Origin: an uncultured Agromyces sp.
GTDB taxonomy: Bacteria; Actinomycetota; Actinomycetes; Actinomycetales; Microbacteriaceae
Length of the DNA stretch: 64,000 nt
Direction: 5' to 3'
NCBI GenBank assembly: GCA_913053875.1
Contig: CAJXGN010000003.1
Location: forward strand, 1 to 64,000
In this document: positions 26,104 through 33,344 of the stretch, in pieces
Layout of the letters: every line of letters begins with the position of its first letter
Numbering within the stretch: position 1 is the stretch's first letter
Program-made: the position numbers and the translations under genes
Notes under the pieces: generated by a model
What the model was told of the DNA's origin: nothing
Seen by the model: the letters and a program-made list of their open reading frames with translations, nothing else
Database searches by the model: none

Positions 26104-27074
26104 CGACGACCCAGACCCCCGCCCTGAAGCGCGTCGCCGCGATGCGCGAGCGGTTCGCCGACCGCCGCGCCGCCCGCCGCGAGGGCGCCGACGACGACCG
26201 CGGCATCGTCTCGGCGTTCGACCTGCGCCGCCGCGGCGTGCGCGCGGGCATGCGGGGCGTGCACGTGTTCCTCTTCGCGGGGCTCGTGATCGCGGGACTC
26301 GGGCCGATCCTCTGGCTCGCGAAGTCGGCCGTGACGCCCACGCAGGACACGCTCACCCAGCCCATGGCGCTCTGGCCGAACGGCATCGACTGGGCGAACC
26401 TGTCGACGGCATGGAACGACATCCACATCGACCAGTACTTCTTCAACACCGTGGTGATCGCGCTCGGCGCCTGGTTCTTCCAGCTGTTCGTCGCGACGAC
26501 CGCCGGCTACGCGCTCTCCGTGCTGCGGCCGAAGTACGCGCCGATACTGAACGGGCTCGTGCTGGCGACGCTGTTCATCCCCGCGGTCGTGCTGCTCGTG
26601 CCGCTCTACCTCACCATCGTGAACCCGCCGCTCGTCGGCCGCGACTTCTCGCTGCTGAACAACTACCTCGCGGTGTGGCTGCCGATGGCGGCCAACGCGT
26701 TCAACATCCTCATCGTGAAGCGGTTCTTCGACAACCTGCCGCGCGAGGTGTTCGAGGCCGCGCGCACCGACGGTGCAGGGCCCTTCCGCATGTTCTGGTC
26801 GATCGTGCTGCCCATGTCGAAGCCGATCCTCGGCGTCGTCTCGGTGTTCGCCGTGATCGCCGCATGGAAGGACTTCCTCTGGCCGCTGCTCGTCCTGCCG
26901 AACCCGGCCGTGCAGCCGCTGTCGGTGCGCCTGCCCGCCGTGCAGTCGCAGACGGAGCTCGACGTCTTCCTCGCCGCGCTCGCGATCTCGACCATCATCC
27001 CGATCGCCATGTTCCTGGTCTTCCAGGGGGTGTTCCTGCGCAGCGCGGGCCTCGGCGGGGCGGTGAAGGGGTGA
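26100..27074 (+). CDS. ABC sugar permease, MalG-type
   Basis: Second channel subunit, 324 residues, six predicted helices after a basic N-terminus. The EAA loop is REVFEAARTDGAGPFRMFWSIVLPMSKP. The GTG start overlaps the MalF-type stop by 4 bp (GTGA), so the two are translationally coupled. The import complex would consist of the binding lipoprotein, these two permeases and an unlinked ATPase. Confidence 0.92.
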   Translation: MTTTQTPALKRVAAMRERFADRRAARREGADDDRGIVSAFDLRRRGVRAGMRGVHVFLFAGLVIAGLGPILWLAKSAVTPTQDTLTQPMALWPNGIDWANLSTAWNDIHIDQYFFNTVVIALGAWFFQLFVATTAGYALSVLRPKYAPILNGLVLATLFIPAVVLLVPLYLTIVNPPLVGRDFSLLNNYLAVWLPMAANAFNILIVKRFFDNLPREVFEAARTDGAGPFRMFWSIVLPMSKPILGVVSVFAVIAAWKDFLWPLLVLPNPAVQPLSVRLPAVQSQTELDVFLAALAISTIIPIAMFLVFQGVFLRSAGLGGAVKG

Positions 27075-27091
27075 CGGGCGGATGACACGCG

Positions 27092-27107
27092 CGGGCGCTC
27101 GCGCCCG
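27092..27107 (+). terminator. hairpin ending the glucosidase/ABC operon
   Basis: CGGGCGC-TC-GCGCCCG, 18 bp after the permease stop. A tight GC-rich stem directly before the tRNA-Arg promoter. Confidence 0.5.
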
Positions 27108-27108
27108 A

Positions 27109-27138
27109 TTGGCGCCGCACGCCGGTGTCGGATAGACT
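27109..27138 (+). promoter_or_regulatory. tRNA-Arg promoter (TTGGCG-18-TAGACT)
   Basis: -35 TTGGCG at 27109-27114 and -10 TAGACT at 27133-27138 with 18 bp between them, 43 bp before the tRNA. Confidence 0.65.
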
Positions 27139-27181
27139 CTCCGGGTTGCCCGCGGTGATCTGAACGCGGGAAACGCAGCCG

Positions 27182-27254
27182 GCGCCCGTAGCTCAATGGA
27201 TAGAGCATCTGACTACGGATCAGAAGGTTGGGGGTTCGAGTCCCTCCGGGCGCG
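27182..27254 (+). tRNA. tRNA-Arg (anticodon ACG)
   Basis: Acceptor GCGCCCG pairs with CGGGCGC, anticodon stem TCTGA/TCAGA with anticodon ACG at 27215-27217, T loop GGTTCGAGTCC. The first anticodon base is expected to be edited to inosine by TadA (encoded at 42533) so that it reads CGU/CGC/CGA. CCA is not encoded. Confidence 0.97.
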
Positions 27255-27273
27255 CACTGTGTTGAGACAGTAG

Positions 27274-27304
27274 CGAAGGGCCCGCGCATCGCGCGGGCCC
27301 TTCG
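27274..27304 (+). terminator. terminator after tRNA-Arg
   Basis: Perfect 14-bp stem CGAAGGGCCCGCGC / GCGCGGGCCCTTCG with a 3-nt loop, 19 nt after the tRNA, followed by TGGTTT. Confidence 0.85.
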
Positions 27305-27434
27305 TGGTTTCCCGAGAATTCCTGCGTCCTCCGCATTCATGTGACGTCGGGTCGGGTTAGGCTTCCTGCACGCACCGCTGTCGCCTCCGCGACGCGGTGC
27401 GCGCGTCGATCGCACCGACCCCGGGGGGTTCTGG

Positions 27435-28730
27435 GTGGAACAGCGGCAGGGCATCGAGGTGGGGGAGGCGCCCCCGCCCCCATCGTCGACCCCGTCCGCG
27501 CGCCGGGCGGGGTGGCTCACGAGCCCGTCGCCCGCGGTCACGGCGGCCATGCGCCGGGTGCTGGCGGCCCTCACGGCGCTCATGGTCGGCATCGCCGTCG
27601 ATCACCTCGTCGCGGGCGAGGCGCCCATGCAGACGATCTTCGGGCTGGCCTGCGCGGCCGTCGCGGCGGCCTGCGCGTTCGTCGCCCTGCTGGTCGCGTC
27701 GGCCTCCGACGAGGGGCTCGAGCTGCTGCGGAAGGCGGGGCTCGCGCCGCCGTCCCGGGGCGGGCGCGCGGCCATCGTGGCATCCGTCTGGTTCATCGTC
27801 GTGGGGCTCTGCGTGCACTTCGCGGGCGAGGCCTTCGCCCCGGTGCCGGGCGGTGCCTGGATCGCCGCGGCGGTGCTCGGCTCCGGTCTCGCGGCGCTGA
27901 CCTACCACGTGCACCATCGCGCGCTCGACCACGACGGCTACCGCACGTTCAACCTCGTGGCCATGGTGCTCGCCGCGGGCAGCCTCGCCGCGATGAGCAC
28001 GACGAGCCACACCGACTGGTGGGCGCTGAACTTCTCCACGCTCGGCACGGGCGACGACCTCGCAGCGTTCTGCTTCAACGCCTGCATCGTGGTGGCGGGC
28101 ACCGCGATGGCCGGCCTCGCCCGGGTGCTCACGCACTCGCTGGAGGACCCGCGGTACCGCGCCCGTCGCGGCGGCGTGGTCTTCGTGCGCACCTGCATCG
28201 TGCTGCTCGGGGCGTCGCTCGCGGGCGTCGGGCTCGTGCCGATCGACACCGCCACCGACCTGCACAACGCCTTCGCGCTCGGCGCCGCCGTGTGCTTCGC
28301 AGTGCCCGCGCTCGGGCTGAAGCTCGCGGTTCCCGGCATCTCGAACCGACTCGTCGGCGTCTCGCTCGTGCTGGTCGGCGTCGAGGCCACCGCGATGGTG
28401 CTGTACGACGGGTTCGGGGTGTTCAACCTCACCGTGTTCGAGCTCGTCGCGTTCGCGCTCGTGTTCGTGTGGCTCATCGCGGTCGCGGTGCTGACGATGG
28501 TCACGGTCGACGCGACCCAGGCCGGGCGCGCCGGCGCACGTGCGGAGCGTCGCGCGGCCCGGCCGCTGCGACCGCGTCAGCTGCGCACGCTGCGCGTGGC
28601 GCGGATGCGCGGCAGTCAGGACCGGGTGCACCGTCGGGCGCGGGCGCTCAGCCGCGCGGCGGGCCGGGTGCCGCGGTCGCGCGCGGTTCGCCCACGGCGG
28701 ACGCCACGACTTAGCACTCTCGGGTGGTGA
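27435..28730 (+). CDS. DUF998-like polytopic membrane protein
   Basis: 431 residues with about nine hydrophobic helices between residues 36 and 355, and a last ~70 residues that are extremely Arg-rich and soluble (RAERRAARPLRPRQLRTLR and onward). VGLVPIDTATDLHNAFALGA resembles the conserved Pro/His block of DUF998 membrane proteins. Function is unknown. The GTG start is supported by GGGGG upstream only. Its stop codon lies inside the CIRCE element of the following heat-shock gene, so the 3' end of this gene and the operator share bases. Confidence 0.65.
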   Translation: MEQRQGIEVGEAPPPPSSTPSARRAGWLTSPSPAVTAAMRRVLAALTALMVGIAVDHLVAGEAPMQTIFGLACAAVAAACAFVALLVASASDEGLELLRKAGLAPPSRGGRAAIVASVWFIVVGLCVHFAGEAFAPVPGGAWIAAAVLGSGLAALTYHVHHRALDHDGYRTFNLVAMVLAAGSLAAMSTTSHTDWWALNFSTLGTGDDLAAFCFNACIVVAGTAMAGLARVLTHSLEDPRYRARRGGVVFVRTCIVLLGASLAGVGLVPIDTATDLHNAFALGAAVCFAVPALGLKLAVPGISNRLVGVSLVLVGVEATAMVLYDGFGVFNLTVFELVAFALVFVWLIAVAVLTMVTVDATQAGRAGARAERRAARPLRPRQLRTLRVARMRGSQDRVHRRARALSRAAGRVPRSRAVRPRRTPRLSTLGW

Positions 28731-28737
28731 GTGCTAA
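28711..28737. promoter_or_regulatory. CIRCE operator (HrcA binding site)
   Basis: TTAGCACTC-N9-GAGTGCTAA, a perfect match to the CIRCE consensus, 88 bp before hsp20. Established knowledge: HrcA binds CIRCE and represses chaperone genes until heat shock. Confidence 0.95.
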
Positions 28738-28740
28738 TCT
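28735..28740 (+). promoter_or_regulatory. probable -10 (TAATCT) of the hsp20 promoter
   Basis: TAATCT overlaps the right arm of CIRCE; TTAGCA at 28711-28716 could be the -35, spaced 18 bp. Both boxes would be covered by HrcA. Confidence 0.5.
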
Positions 28741-28746
28741 ATGAGC

Positions 28747-28771
28747 AAGTTGAGTCGCACTGACTCAACTT
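28747..28771. promoter_or_regulatory. HAIR-like operator (HspR binding site)
   Basis: AAGTTGAGT-N7-ACTCAACTT has perfect 9-bp arms. The core TTGAGT-N7-ACTCAA matches the HAIR consensus CTTGAGT-N7-ACTCAAG at all but the outermost base. It lies 9 bp downstream of CIRCE, just after the expected transcription start. Confidence 0.85.
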
Positions 28772-28824
28772 GTTCGGGAGTCGCCCGACCCCGAACCGTC
28801 ATCACGACGCAGAGGAGACTGGAG

Positions 28825-29259
28825 ATGGCAACCACCTACGACGCATTCCGCGACCTCGACCGTGTCGCGTCCGCGCTCTTCGACACCCGACGCGGCCCGC
28901 GGCGCATGCCGATGGACCTCTACCGCGACGGCGACCACTACGTGCTCACGGCCGACCTGCCGGGCATCGACCCGGGCTCGGTCGACATCGACGTCGACGG
29001 CCAGCTGCTGACCATCCGCGCCGAGCGCACCCTGCCGTCCGGCGAGGGCGTGAAGTGGATCACCCGCGAGCGCGAGGCGGCGAGCTTCCTGCGCCAGCTG
29101 AACCTCGGCCAGGGGGTCGACACCGAGCGCATCTCGGCCCGCTACGACAACGGCGTGCTGAGCGTGCAGATCCCGGTCAGCGAGAAGGCGAAGCCGCGCA
29201 AGGTCGCGGTCGAGACGACGGACGCTTCCGCCAAGGAGGTCACGCCGGTAGAGTCGTGA
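28825..29259 (+). CDS. Hsp20 small heat-shock protein
   Basis: ATP-independent holdase chaperone, 144 residues. The alpha-crystallin domain spans about residues 30-130: MDLYRDGDHYVLTADLPGIDPGSVDIDVDG, then ISARYDNGVLSVQIPVSEKA, where GVL is the usual conserved tripeptide. It begins at ATG 28825 with GAGGAG upstream; the open frame starts earlier only by reading through the HAIR site. Dual CIRCE and HAIR operators imply control by both HrcA and HspR. A small acetyltransferase gene overlaps its stop. Confidence 0.95.
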   Translation: MATTYDAFRDLDRVASALFDTRRGPRRMPMDLYRDGDHYVLTADLPGIDPGSVDIDVDGQLLTIRAERTLPSGEGVKWITREREAASFLRQLNLGQGVDTERISARYDNGVLSVQIPVSEKAKPRKVAVETTDASAKEVTPVES

Positions 29260-29585
29260 ACCTCATGAGCGATGGCGAGGGCACGGGCGAGCAGCTCACC
29301 TACGCGCGCAATGACGACGAGGGCCGTTTCGAGATCTACCTCGGAACGGCCCTCGCCGGCTTCTCCGAGTTCAAGGAGCGGGGCGACCGCATCACGTTCC
29401 TGCACACCGAGGTCTTCGACCGGTACGAGGGGCAGGGCATCGGCAGTCAGCTCGCCCGGTTCGTGCTCGACGACGCCGTCGCCCGCGGCATGCTGATCGT
29501 GCCGCGCTGTCCGTTCATCGCCGCGTACCTGCGCCGCCACGAGGAGTACGAGGACCACGTGCGCTGGCCCCCGCGCACGCCCTGA
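29256..29585 (+). CDS. small GNAT-fold N-acetyltransferase (YjdJ type)
   Basis: 109 residues. The single-domain acetyltransferase shows ARNDDEGRFEIYLG, FLHTEVFDRYEGQGIGSQLARFVLDDA (acetyl-CoA pyrophosphate loop with GQGIGSQL) and VPRCPFIAAYLRRHEEY, as in the YjdJ/Gtn-like family of short GNATs whose substrate is unknown. GTG at 29256 overlaps the hsp20 stop (GTGA); ATG at 29265 is an alternative. Coupling to hsp20 would make it part of the heat-shock response. Confidence 0.82.
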   Translation: MNLMSDGEGTGEQLTYARNDDEGRFEIYLGTALAGFSEFKERGDRITFLHTEVFDRYEGQGIGSQLARFVLDDAVARGMLIVPRCPFIAAYLRRHEEYEDHVRWPPRTP

Positions 29586-29953
29586 GGTGGAGCGTCGCGA
29601 CACGGCGCCGCATCGCCCCCGTACGGGGACTGTCCGAGGCATCCGCCCGGTCGTAGTCTGGCCCCACCGACCCCGGACGGGCGAGGTGCGACCCAGAGCA
29701 GCGACGGCGGCGGGCGACATGCCCGCAGACACAGCCGCTCCCGGACGAAAGGCGATCGAGCTCGGTGCCCCGGGCTCGCCGCCGGCTCCGGAGTCGCGGC
29801 GGCAGTACCCGTGCCCCCGCGACACGCTGTCATCCGATGGGTCCGCGTCCACCGTCCCGGTTCCCGAAGTTCGGGTCGGGTTCCGGAACGCTGATCCGGG
29901 GGAGTCGAGGAGGGGTGAGGGGGTAGGGCCCTCGCCCCTCACTCGTCGCGCGC
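29586..29953. other. gene-free stretch between convergent genes
   Basis: No supported gene. It contains a small palindrome CCCGAA-G-TTCGGG at 29863-29875 and a terminator stem at its right end. An open frame of 138 codons here is Arg/Pro-rich and shows no protein signature. Confidence 0.6.
29915..29942 (-). terminator. terminator of the MarR gene
   Basis: GTGAGGGG / CCCCTCAC stem with a 12-nt loop that holds an internal GGGCCC, 11 bp after the MarR stop on the minus strand. Confidence 0.5.
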
Positions 29954-30400
29954 TCAGTCGGTGGCGGCGACGCCGCTGCGCAGCTTGTCGCAGAGCGCGG
30001 TGAGCTGCGCGAGCTCCTCGGCGTCGAGCCCATCGCCCATGTGCCCCGAGATGCTCTCCATGTGCTCGAGCGCGACGCGCCGGAACACCTCGAAGCCGCT
30101 GTCGGTCAGGGAGACGATCGTGCCCCGCCCGTCGGCCGGGTCGTCGCTCTTGGCGAGGTACCCGCGCGCGGTGAGGCGATCGACGAGTCGGCTCACGCTC
30201 GGCTGGGTGATCAGCACGTGCGTGTTGAGGTCCTTCAGGCGCAGCTGGTGGCCCGGCTGCCGCGAGAGGTTGAACATCACGTCGTACTCGTTGAGCGAGA
30301 TGATCTCCGAGGGGAACTCCGCCTGCAGCCGGCGCATCACCGTGACCTGGGCGCGGAACAGCGACTCCCACGCGGCGACCGCGGTCGTGCGCTTCGACAC
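29954..30400 (-). CDS. MarR-family transcriptional regulator
   Basis: Winged-helix regulator of 148 residues. The DNA-binding core is LRLKDLNTHVLITQPSVSRLVDRLTARGYL, followed by the wing SDDPADGRGTIVSLTDSG, where DxRG is the MarR signature. MarR proteins usually respond to phenolics or oxidants and control a neighbour; the GMC oxidase gene lies divergently at 30815. GTG start with GGAGG 5 nt upstream. The 400-bp gap upstream holds two strong hairpins (see separate entries). Confidence 0.9.
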   Translation of the reverse strand: MSKRTTAVAAWESLFRAQVTVMRRLQAEFPSEIISLNEYDVMFNLSRQPGHQLRLKDLNTHVLITQPSVSRLVDRLTARGYLAKSDDPADGRGTIVSLTDSGFEVFRRVALEHMESISGHMGDGLDAEELAQLTALCDKLRSGVAATD

Positions 30401-30505
30401 GGTTCCTCCCCTCGTTGCTCCCACAATAGGCAACGCCGGGCTGGTCGCGCTCTCACCCGTCCGGGTGGCACGAGACGAGGGTGTCGCGGACCCGGTACTG
30501 GAGAC

Positions 30506-30548
30506 GGGTGAGGGCCGGTCGTAGAGGCTGACGACCGGCCCTCTCCCT
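30506..30548. other. long RNA hairpin in the MarR-GMC gap
   Basis: AGGGCCGGTCGT (30511-30522) pairs exactly with 30531-30542 around an 8-nt loop, and the stem extends outward with few mismatches (GGGTG / CTCCC). It would lie in the 5' leader of the MarR mRNA. No T-run follows on either strand, so it is not an obvious terminator. Confidence 0.6.
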
Positions 30549-30578
30549 TGCACCAAGAGTGTCCTGCAATCACATTCC

Positions 30579-30608
30579 GCGCCGCCTGCCACAGCAAACA
30601 GGTGGCGC
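30579..30608. other. second hairpin and AT-rich tract in the MarR-GMC gap
   Basis: GCGCCGCCTG / CAGGTGGCGC (one G-T pair, 10-nt loop). The following 30611-30672 is unusually AT-rich (ATATATAACG, TTATCAATC, GATTTTTCG) and probably holds promoters. The segment 30401-30814 has no supported gene. Confidence 0.55.
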
Positions 30609-30814
30609 ACAACGAATATATAACGGAACGGTAACGGGCGCTAGTTATCAATCTGAGATTTTTCGACGAATCCGGAATCGGGTCCTTCGAGGCGACGACG
30701 TTCACTCGGGCGAGATCGCGCAACGATGTGATCGCCCATTAACTTTTTCCTTGCGCTCGGCCCGCGACGCACGGCATGCTTGCCGCAGCAATGACGCGAC
30801 CCTGGGAGAGATCC

Positions 30815-32764
30815 GTGGAACTGAGCGCAACGCAGCGTGCGGCCCTGACGACCATCTGCGACACCTTCGCACCTGGTGACGGCAACGGCATCCCTCCCGC
30901 CAGCGCGCTCGGCGCGGTCGCGCTCGCCGAGGGCATGGCCGCATCGAATCCTCGCCAGGCCGAGATCGACCAGCTCGGGCAGATCCTGAAGCTGTGGAAC
31001 ACGCGCACGTTCGGCGTGCTGCTCGGCATCGGTCCGCGCCGGTTCGGCGACCTCTCGCCCGCGCAGCGCGAGACGGCGCTCATCGCGCTCGGCGACTCGA
31101 AGCTGCCGCTCAAGCGGGTGCTCTTCCAGAACCTGAAGTCCGCCGCCACGCTGTCGTATTACCTGTCGCCGGGCACGAACGGCACCTCGCCGCTCTGGAG
31201 CGCGATGGGCTACCCCGGTCCGCTGGGGGTGCGGGCGGATGCCCCGGAGCGACCGCTCTCGCCGGTCGCGCCCGCGGCCGATACCGACCTCTCCTGCGAC
31301 GTGGTCGTCGTCGGCTCGGGTGCCGGCGGCGGCACGGCCGCTGCGGTGCTCGCGCAGGCCGGCTACGACGTGATCGTGCTCGAGAAGGGCGGCTACTTCG
31401 ACGACCGCGACTTCGACGGCGGCGAGCTGACCGGCCTCACCACGCTCTACGCGCCCGGCCCGAACGCCACGGCCGAGGGGCAGCTCAGCCTGCTGTCGGC
31501 GCAGTGCCTCGGCGGCGGAACGGTCGTGAACTACTCGACCTCGTTCCGCACGCCCGACCACGTGCGCGCCGAGTGGGCATCCCTCGGCGCGGCCCAGTTC
31601 GCGACCGACGAGTTCGACCGGTCCCTCGACGCGGTGTGGGCGCGCATCGGTGCGAACGGCGACTACAGCCGCCCGTCGAACCGCGACCAGATCCTCGAGC
31701 GCGGCCTCACGAAGCTGGGCTGGCACGTCGGCTCGCTCGAGCGCAACGTGCGCGCCTGCGACATGGCCGTCGAGTGCGGCCGCTGCGGCTCGGGCTGCCG
31801 CATCGGCGCGAAGCAGTCGACCACGAAGACCTGGCTGCTCGATGCCGAGTGTGCGGGTGCGCGCCTGTACACCGGCGTCGACGTGCGGGAGGTCACGAAG
31901 TCGGGCGGGAAGGCGACCGGCGTCGTGGGCCGCACGGCCGCGGGCCATCGCGTGACGGTGCGCGCCAAGGCGGTCGTGGCGGCCGCCGGTGCCGTGCAGA
32001 CGCCGGCGCTGCTGCGTCGCTCGGGCCTGGAGAACCCCAACATCGGCAAGCACCTGCGGCTGCACCCGGCCACCGCGGTGTGGGCGGAGTTCGACGAGGA
32101 GGTGCGCCCGTGGGAGGGCGGCATGCAGACCCGCTACTCCTCCCAGTTCTCCGACATCGACGGCTCCGGCTACGGCGTGGTCTTCGAGACCGCGGCCGCG
32201 AACCCCGCGATCTCGGTCGCCTTCCTCCCGTGGCGCGGCGCGGGCACCCACCTCGAGCGGATGCGGCGGCTGGCGCACATGTCGAGCGTCGGCGTCATCA
32301 CGCGCGACCAGGACTCGGGCGAGGTGAAGGTCGGCAAGGACGGCGAGCCGGTGCTGCACTACACGCTGTCCGACCGCGACGCCGGGCGCATGCGCGCGGG
32401 CATCGACGGTGCGGCCCAGGTGCTCGAGGCCGCCGGCGCGAAGTCGATGTTCACCGGCCACCAGGCGGGCATCACGTGGAAGCGCGCCTCTGGCGAGTCG
32501 GTGGGCGACTTCACGTCGCGTGCGCACGCCGCGGGCTACGGCCCGGGCCAGTGCACGATGGCGGCGCTGCACATCATGGGGTCCGCTCGCATGGGCGGCT
32601 CGGCGGCCGACACGGCGCTCGACCCGGACGGTGCCACCTGGGAGGTGCCGAACCTCGTCGTCGCCGACGCCTCGTGCTTCCCGATGAGCTCGGGCGTGAA
32701 CCCGATGGTCACCATCGAGGCGATCGGCCACATGAACGCGACCCGGCTCGCCGGGAGGCTCTAG
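30815..32764 (+). CDS. GMC-family FAD alcohol oxidase/dehydrogenase (long-chain alcohol oxidase-like)
   Basis: FAD-dependent oxidoreductase, 649 residues, probably oxidising long-chain or sterol-type alcohols. The first ~130 residues (LSATQRAALTTICDTFAPG) resemble the N-terminal helical domain of plant and bacterial fatty-alcohol oxidases. The ADP-binding motif is CDVVVVGSGAGGGTAAAVLA, the second GMC block is LLSAQCLGGGTVVNYSTSFR, and the C-terminal active-site block is HIMGSARMGGSAADTALD, ending in ASCFPMSSGVNPMVTIEA. GTG 30815 has GGGAGAG upstream; an ATG at 30791 would add eight residues. No signal peptide is seen. Confidence 0.88.
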   Translation: MELSATQRAALTTICDTFAPGDGNGIPPASALGAVALAEGMAASNPRQAEIDQLGQILKLWNTRTFGVLLGIGPRRFGDLSPAQRETALIALGDSKLPLKRVLFQNLKSAATLSYYLSPGTNGTSPLWSAMGYPGPLGVRADAPERPLSPVAPAADTDLSCDVVVVGSGAGGGTAAAVLAQAGYDVIVLEKGGYFDDRDFDGGELTGLTTLYAPGPNATAEGQLSLLSAQCLGGGTVVNYSTSFRTPDHVRAEWASLGAAQFATDEFDRSLDAVWARIGANGDYSRPSNRDQILERGLTKLGWHVGSLERNVRACDMAVECGRCGSGCRIGAKQSTTKTWLLDAECAGARLYTGVDVREVTKSGGKATGVVGRTAAGHRVTVRAKAVVAAAGAVQTPALLRRSGLENPNIGKHLRLHPATAVWAEFDEEVRPWEGGMQTRYSSQFSDIDGSGYGVVFETAAANPAISVAFLPWRGAGTHLERMRRLAHMSSVGVITRDQDSGEVKVGKDGEPVLHYTLSDRDAGRMRAGIDGAAQVLEAAGAKSMFTGHQAGITWKRASGESVGDFTSRAHAAGYGPGQCTMAALHIMGSARMGGSAADTALDPDGATWEVPNLVVADASCFPMSSGVNPMVTIEAIGHMNATRLAGRL

Positions 32765-32807
32765 GCTCGCGGAGGGCGCCGCCGGCGCGGCATCCGTTCA
32801 CTCGCTG

Positions 32808-32830
32808 TTCTTTTGAGTCATTCAAAAGAA
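32808..32830. promoter_or_regulatory. Fur-type operator
   Basis: TTCTTTTGA-GTCAT-TCAAAAGAA, a perfect 9-bp inverted repeat, very AT-rich for this genome and covering the -35 of the fur promoter. Autoregulation of the Fur-family gene and its catalase is the natural reading. Confidence 0.85.
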
Positions 32831-32841
32831 CCGGCTACACT
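32813..32841 (+). promoter_or_regulatory. fur promoter (TTGAGT-17-TACACT), leaderless
   Basis: -35 TTGAGT at 32813-32818 and -10 TACACT at 32836-32841 with 17 bp spacing. The ATG at 32849 begins 7 nt after the -10, the leaderless spacing. Confidence 0.8.
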
Positions 32842-32848
32842 GGCCGTG

Positions 32849-33286
32849 ATGATGGACGAGCACGGCACCGCACTGCGCGAGGCGGGACTGCGGATCACCG
32901 CGGGCCGCGTCGCCGTGCTCGACGGGCTCGCCGCCATGCCGCACGTCGACGCCGACCGGCTGCTGCCGTACGTCGCGTCGCGCGTGCCGACCACCTCGAT
33001 CCAGTCGGTGCACAACATCCTCACCGACCTGACCGAGGCACGCCTGATCCGCCGCATCGTGCCCGCGGGTTCCGCCGCGCTGTACGAGCGCCGCATCGGC
33101 GACAACCACCACCACCTCGTCTGCCGCGGCTGCGGCCGGGTGACCGACGTCGACTGCGTGATCGGGGCGCCGCCCTGCCTCACCCCGTCGTCGAGCGAGG
33201 GGTACGAGATCGAGTCCGCCGAGGTCACCTTCTGGGGCACCTGCTCCCAGTGCCTCGCGGATGCCGCGGGCGAGCCCCGCCCGTAA
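32849..33286 (+). CDS. Fur-family peroxide/iron regulator (FurA/PerR-like)
   Basis: Metal-dependent repressor of 145 residues. The winged helix contains [19 protein letters not shown] and [18 protein letters not shown]. The dimerisation domain has the His-rich metal site [14 protein letters not shown] and a second Cys pair CSQC that would bind structural zinc. It precedes a heme catalase by 58 bp and has a perfect AT-rich operator over its own promoter, the arrangement of FurA-KatG or PerR-KatA pairs. It most likely senses peroxide and releases catalase expression. ATG 32849 or 32852 start the mRNA directly. Confidence 0.92.
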   Translation: MMDEHGTALREAGLRITAGRVAVLDGLAAMPHVDADRLLPYVASRVPTTSIQSVHNILTDLTEARLIRRIVPAGSAALYERRIGDNHHHLVCRGCGRVTDVDCVIGAPPCLTPSSSEGYEIESAEVTFWGTCSQCLADAAGEPRP

Positions 33287-33344
33287 CCGAAGACGTCCGG
33301 CCGCGCCGCGGCCGGTCCATGGACGACCGAACACAGGAGGAGCC

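Noticed and set aside
29587..30003. A 138-codon plus-strand frame in the gap after the GNAT gene
   Set aside because: Arg/Pro/Thr-rich composition without a family signature, overlaps the MarR gene antisense and lacks a ribosome site.
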